Part shown: positions 61,276 to 64,000 of the stretch, one piece after another
How the letters are laid out: each line of letters opens with the position of its first letter
Position numbering within the stretch: position 1 is the first letter of the stretch
Assembly: GCA_050942895.1 (NCBI GenBank)
Contig: JBMNOE010000003.1
Coordinates: forward strand, 1-64,000
Origin: JBNRMR01 sp050942895
Lineage (GTDB): Bacteria; Bacillota; Clostridia; Christensenellales; UBA1750
Length of the DNA: 64,000 nt
Direction of reading: 5' to 3'
Notes under the pieces: generated by a model
Seen by the model: only the letters and a program-made list of their open reading frames with translations
Database searches by the model: none
What the model was told of the DNA's origin: nothing
Translations under genes and position numbers: made by a program

Positions 61276-61304
61276 TTGTGCTTATCAACAGCTAATGATA
61301 TAAT
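61276..61304 (+). promoter_or_regulatory. Promoter of the exonuclease III gene
   Basis: TTGTGC (61276-61281) and TATAAT (61299-61304) are spaced 17 bp, with TGA (extended -10) before TATAAT. It lies 37 bases before the ATG at 61342. Confidence 0.7.
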
Positions 61305-61341
61305 ACTTAACAATATAGATATAATGAAAAGGGGAGCATCG

Positions 61342-62094
61342 ATGAAGCTTATCTCATGGAATGTAAATGGATTTCGGGCCTGTTTAAAAAAGGGCTTTAC
61401 GGATTTCTTTAACGACAGCAACGCCGATATATTTTGCCTTCAGGAAACTAAAATGCAAAAGGGACAGGCGGAGTTTGAGCCGGAGGGCTACCATCAGTAC
61501 TGGAACAGCGCCGTAAGAAAGGGCTATTCAGGCACGGCGGTTTTCACAAAAGAGAAGCCTATTAGCGAAAGTTATGGCATTGGAATCGACGAGCATGACA
61601 ATGAGGGTAGGGTGATAACCCTTGAGTTTGATGATTTTTACCTGGTCAACTGCTACACTCCCAACTCACAAAGGGGCCTTGAAAGGCTTGAATACAGAGT
61701 GCGCTGGGAGGCGGATTTCCGTGAATATCTTAAGGAGCTGGACGAAAAAAAGCCGGTTATACTCTGCGGCGATTTGAACGTGGCCCACAAGGAGATTGAC
61801 CTAAAACACCCCAAGGCCAACGAAAAAAATGCCGGCTTCACGCCGGAGGAGCGCCGGGAATTCACAAACCTTCTGGCGGCGGGCTTCACCGACAGCTTCA
61901 GGATGCTGTACCCCGACATCACCGGAGCCTATAGCTGGTGGTCATATATGTCAAACGCCCGCGCCAACAATTCAGGCTGGCGCATAGACTATTTTGTGAT
62001 ATCAAAAAGACTTAAAGACAGGGTGGAAGAAAGCCTGATCCATCCGGAAGTGTTCGGAAGCGACCATTGCCCCGTGGCACTTTTGCTTAAGTAA
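61342..62094 (+). CDS. xth: Exodeoxyribonuclease III
   Basis: This 250-residue AP endonuclease/exonuclease of the ExoA/ExoIII family repairs abasic sites. It carries all the active-site blocks: ISWNVNGFRA, DIFCLQETKMQ, NCYTPNSQRGLERLEYR, CGDLNVAHKEIDLKHP, and the terminal GSDHCPVALLL. The ATG at 61342 follows AAAGGGGAG; the open frame upstream to 61276 is not needed. It is monocistronic with an extended -10 promoter. Confidence 0.96.
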   Translation: MKLISWNVNGFRACLKKGFTDFFNDSNADIFCLQETKMQKGQAEFEPEGYHQYWNSAVRKGYSGTAVFTKEKPISESYGIGIDEHDNEGRVITLEFDDFYLVNCYTPNSQRGLERLEYRVRWEADFREYLKELDEKKPVILCGDLNVAHKEIDLKHPKANEKNAGFTPEERREFTNLLAAGFTDSFRMLYPDITGAYSWWSYMSNARANNSGWRIDYFVISKRLKDRVEESLIHPEVFGSDHCPVALLLK

Positions 62095-62169
62095 GCGAAC
62101 ACAAACAATTTTTAATTATCCGTAAGGATTCTTAACAAACGGATGATTTCCCGCATAATATATATAGCG

Positions 62170-62189
62170 GTATATCTTATGATATATCA
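62170..62189. promoter_or_regulatory. Imperfect inverted repeat upstream of the cysteine-rich peptide
   Basis: GGTATATC-TTAT-GATATATC is an inverted repeat with 7 of 8 positions paired, 25 bases before the start codon. A weak promoter (TTAACA 62132, CATAAT 62154, 16 bp) lies upstream, so the repeat would fall near the transcription start, a typical repressor location. Confidence 0.35.
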
Positions 62190-62213
62190 GTCTGTATATC
62201 GAGGGGGATTCTC

Positions 62214-62447
62214 ATGGCTTGCTCCGGCTGCAACAATAACTGCGCTGCCAGGTGCTCGGCTTCTACGGCCGCCAGCTCCGGCAACTCAGCTGCAGGCATA
62301 ATCTCCAGATGGGGAGTGGGGCGCTACCGTTCCATCTGCCCGGGGGGATGCCTGAAACTGGTCGGCGGGGTGTATCGCTGCTCAAGCTTATGCGCGGGCT
62401 GCATTTACGCCGATAGACCATATTGTCCATATAATCCGACCAACTAA
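62214..62447 (+). CDS. Cysteine-rich small protein, unrecognised
   Basis: This 77-residue protein has ten cysteines (3, 6, 10, 14, 42, 46, 56, 60, 63, 71). The N-terminal block reads CSGCNNNCAARC, a Ser/Ala-rich linker spans about 15-31, and the second block has CPGGC and CSSLCAGC with many Tyr/Arg. GAGGGGG sits six bases before the ATG, and a hairpin terminator follows, so it is a free-standing gene. No signal peptide is visible. The spacing suggests metal binding (zinc or Fe-S) or a precursor for modification, but no maturation enzyme is nearby. I do not recognise the family. Confidence 0.75.
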   Translation: MACSGCNNNCAARCSASTAASSGNSAAGIISRWGVGRYRSICPGGCLKLVGGVYRCSSLCAGCIYADRPYCPYNPTN

Positions 62448-62840
62448 AAGAATTCGTTGGTATAATAGCTTAGTTAAGAGCCCGCTTTGTGAAATGTTTT
62501 TTTGCAAGGCGGGCTTCATTGCTGCATAAATATGAAGGGATGTGTAAATTTCATTTGTTATTTAATTGTCAAACTTGTAAATGCGGATTGAGAATATTAT
62601 TTAATCCGAAAAAATATTAGCGATATATGGGCATATGCGCCTAAACCAGCCCAAAACGGCCTTAATGGGACGAAAATAACGAGCATTGCTATGCATTTAT
62701 CAAAATATAGGCTCATAATATAGGATATCTTAAAGTTTTGAAAAAAAGATTTAATTACATAATCGTTTTGAATATTTTGTAGCCGGATTTGCATTTATCC
62801 TGCAATTATTGTAGAATAGGCCGAGAGGAAGCTGCAAGGA
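62448..62840. other. AT-rich intergenic region before rnfC
   Basis: It contains a hairpin at 62480-62514 (GCCCGCTTTG / CAAGGCGGGC, 9 of 10 paired plus one G-U), the likely end of the cysteine-rich gene. AT-rich sequence without a supported ORF follows, then a promoter just upstream of rnfC. I see no recognisable RNA element. Confidence 0.6.
62789..62817 (+). promoter_or_regulatory. Promoter candidate of the rnf operon
   Basis: TTGCAT (62789-62794) and TAGAAT (62812-62817) are 17 bp apart, 24 bases before the chosen GTG start. Confidence 0.55.
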
Positions 62841-64000
62841 GTGAGCGAAATAAAACTAGGGTCTTTTAGGGGCGGGGTTTTCCCCCTTCATGAGATACAT
62901 GGCGGAAAGGATCTGACCAAGGACATGCCCATTGCGCAGATGCCGGCGCCGGATATCGCCGTTTACCCGATGGCCCAGCATATTGGTGCGCCCTGTGTGC
63001 CCAACGTGAACAAGGGTGACAGGGTTTTAATCGGCCAGGAGATTGGCTCCATGAAGGGATTTGTTTCCGCGCCCATACATGCCTCTGTTTCGGGTGAAGT
63101 GGTGGCATTGGAGCAAAAACTTACCATATCCGGTTCGCCTGTTCTGTCCGTCTTGGTGAAAAATGACGGCAAGGATGAATGGGTGGAAGATATACAGGAA
63201 AGAACGCCGGGCGAGATCGCTGCCCTGAGCGCACAGGACATAAGAGCGATAGTAAAAAAATGCGGGGTGGTGGGCCTTGGCGGAGCCTCCTTTCCGACGC
63301 ATATAAAGATTACTCCGCCGCCGGACAACGCCATAGATACCATCATTATAAATGGCGCGGAATGCGAGCCTTACCTGACCAGCGACCATCGGCTCATGCT
63401 GGAGCAGCCTGAAAAGCTGATCGGGGGCATTAAGCTGATAATCAGGGCGATAGGCGGGGGACCCAGGGCGGTAATCGCCGTGGAAAACAACAAAAAGGAT
63501 GCCATCAGCCTGCTGGATGGCCTTTTAAAGGCAGAAAAGAATATTTCTGTAAAGGCTCTGGAGGTCAAATATCCCCAGGGTTCAGAAAAACATCTGATTA
63601 CATCTATCACAAAAAGACAGGTACCCTCTGGAAAGCTGCCTGCGTCGGCGGGATGCCTGGTGGTAAACGTCGGCACAGCCATAGCGATATATGATGCAGT
63701 GCATCACGGACGGCCCATCGTGGACACGGTGATAAGCGCCACCGGCGATTTGAACCGGCCGGGCGTTTTTCTTGTGCGAACTGGGACGCCTGTTCAGCAG
63801 GTAATCGACCACTGCGGCGGCTTTAAGCCTGATGTGACGAAAGTTATAAGCGGCGGGCCAATGATGGGCATATCCATATACGATTACAGCGTGCCCATTA
63901 TCAAGAGTACATCATCGCTGCTGGCGATGACGGACAAGCACGCGGGAATCGCCCCGCAGACGAAATGCCTGCGCTGCGGGCGCTGCGTGAAGGCCTGCCC
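62841..64000 (+). CDS. rnfC: Electron transport complex subunit C (RnfC), 5' part
   Basis: The frame opens at GTG 62841 and runs off the window (386 complete codons seen; full RnfC is about 440). The start EIKLGSFRGGVFPLHEIHGGK, then YPMAQHIGAPCVPNVNKGDRVLIGQ and APIHASVSGEV, are the RnfC N-terminal lipoyl-like region. VVGLGGASFPTHIK ... IINGAECEPYLTSDH marks the NADH/FMN-binding part. A 4Fe-4S motif CLRCGRCVKACP (Cys 376, 379, 382, 386) begins at the edge. RnfC is the peripheral NADH-binding subunit of the Na+/H+-pumping ferredoxin:NAD+ oxidoreductase. AAGGA touches the GTG, so GAGGAAG further upstream may be the SD. Confidence 0.92.
   Translation, partial: MSEIKLGSFRGGVFPLHEIHGGKDLTKDMPIAQMPAPDIAVYPMAQHIGAPCVPNVNKGDRVLIGQEIGSMKGFVSAPIHASVSGEVVALEQKLTISGSPVLSVLVKNDGKDEWVEDIQERTPGEIAALSAQDIRAIVKKCGVVGLGGASFPTHIKITPPPDNAIDTIIINGAECEPYLTSDHRLMLEQPEKLIGGIKLIIRAIGGGPRAVIAVENNKKDAISLLDGLLKAEKNISVKALEVKYPQGSEKHLITSITKRQVPSGKLPASAGCLVVNVGTAIAIYDAVHHGRPIVDTVISATGDLNRPGVFLVRTGTPVQQVIDHCGGFKPDVTKVISGGPMMGISIYDYSVPIIKSTSSLLAMTDKHAGIAPQTKCLRCGRCVKAC

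Noticed and set aside
1..64000. CRISPR array, prophage or complete insertion sequence
   Set aside because: I saw no regularly spaced repeats, cas, capsid, integrase or transposase genes; the only mobile element is the transposase-less 161-bp miniature.

Overview
The window looks like chromosome from an anaerobic, fermentative member of the Bacillota (class Clostridia). The evidence is two T-box leaders, strong Shine-Dalgarno sites, a split glycine decarboxylase (gcvPA/gcvPB), LplB/LplC-type sugar permeases, a tRNA with encoded CCA, and the start of an rnf (ferredoxin:NAD+ oxidoreductase) cluster. No phage, complete transposon, CRISPR array or rRNA is visible.

Layout. (1) 1-650 has no convincing gene. 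(2) 649-17403 is a carbohydrate/inositol locus arranged around a divergent promoter at 8181-8381. Leftward run a membrane-anchored AraC regulator, two ABC permeases, a lipoprotein binding protein and an MFS transporter. Rightward run an unrecognised 560-residue protein, iolB, a transaldolase-like gene, iolD, iolE, iolG and iolA. The locus has no iolC kinase or iolJ aldolase. (3) 17698-23721 is mostly core metabolism: a 2-enoate-reductase-type flavoenzyme, rpiB-upp, gdhA, a NimA-like flavoprotein and an XRE/zinc-ribbon regulator. (4) 23778-25846 is a small AT-rich accessory patch behind tRNA-Leu(UAG), with an orphan gene and an acetyltransferase split by a 161-bp miniature element. (5) 25847-31172 holds a GH2 glycosidase and a Mg2+ P-type ATPase preceded by a 37-codon ORF and an intrinsic terminator. 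(6) 31192-38438 (minus strand) carries pirin, a LigB-type dioxygenase, a MATE exporter, asd, T-box-controlled thrS and a cyclophilin. (7) 38768-44554 is a 1928-residue DUF4011/helicase/DUF3320 protein of a type linked to phage defence. (8) 44541-56022 (minus strand) carries a DMT exporter, a ProX-type deacylase, T-box-controlled serS, the glycine cleavage operon gcvT-gcvH-gcvPA-gcvPB, and an operon of two Gfo/Idh/MocA oxidoreductases with an old-yellow-enzyme homologue. (9) 56304-64000 has an HtrA protease, a tight minus-strand operon led by ahcY, exonuclease III, a 77-residue cysteine-rich orphan peptide and the 5' part of rnfC.

How the parts may fit. The left locus probably senses, imports and degrades an inositol or inositol-containing carbohydrate to semialdehyde and acyl-CoA products. 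The missing kinase/aldolase step may be covered elsewhere or by the transaldolase homologue. Hairpin-rich intergenic elements recur at about four or five places. The points most worth following up are the ORF/terminator leader of the Mg2+ ATPase, the cysteine-rich peptide, the transaldolase in the iol operon, the MITE-split acetyltransferase, the large helicase and the phased direct repeats before htrA.
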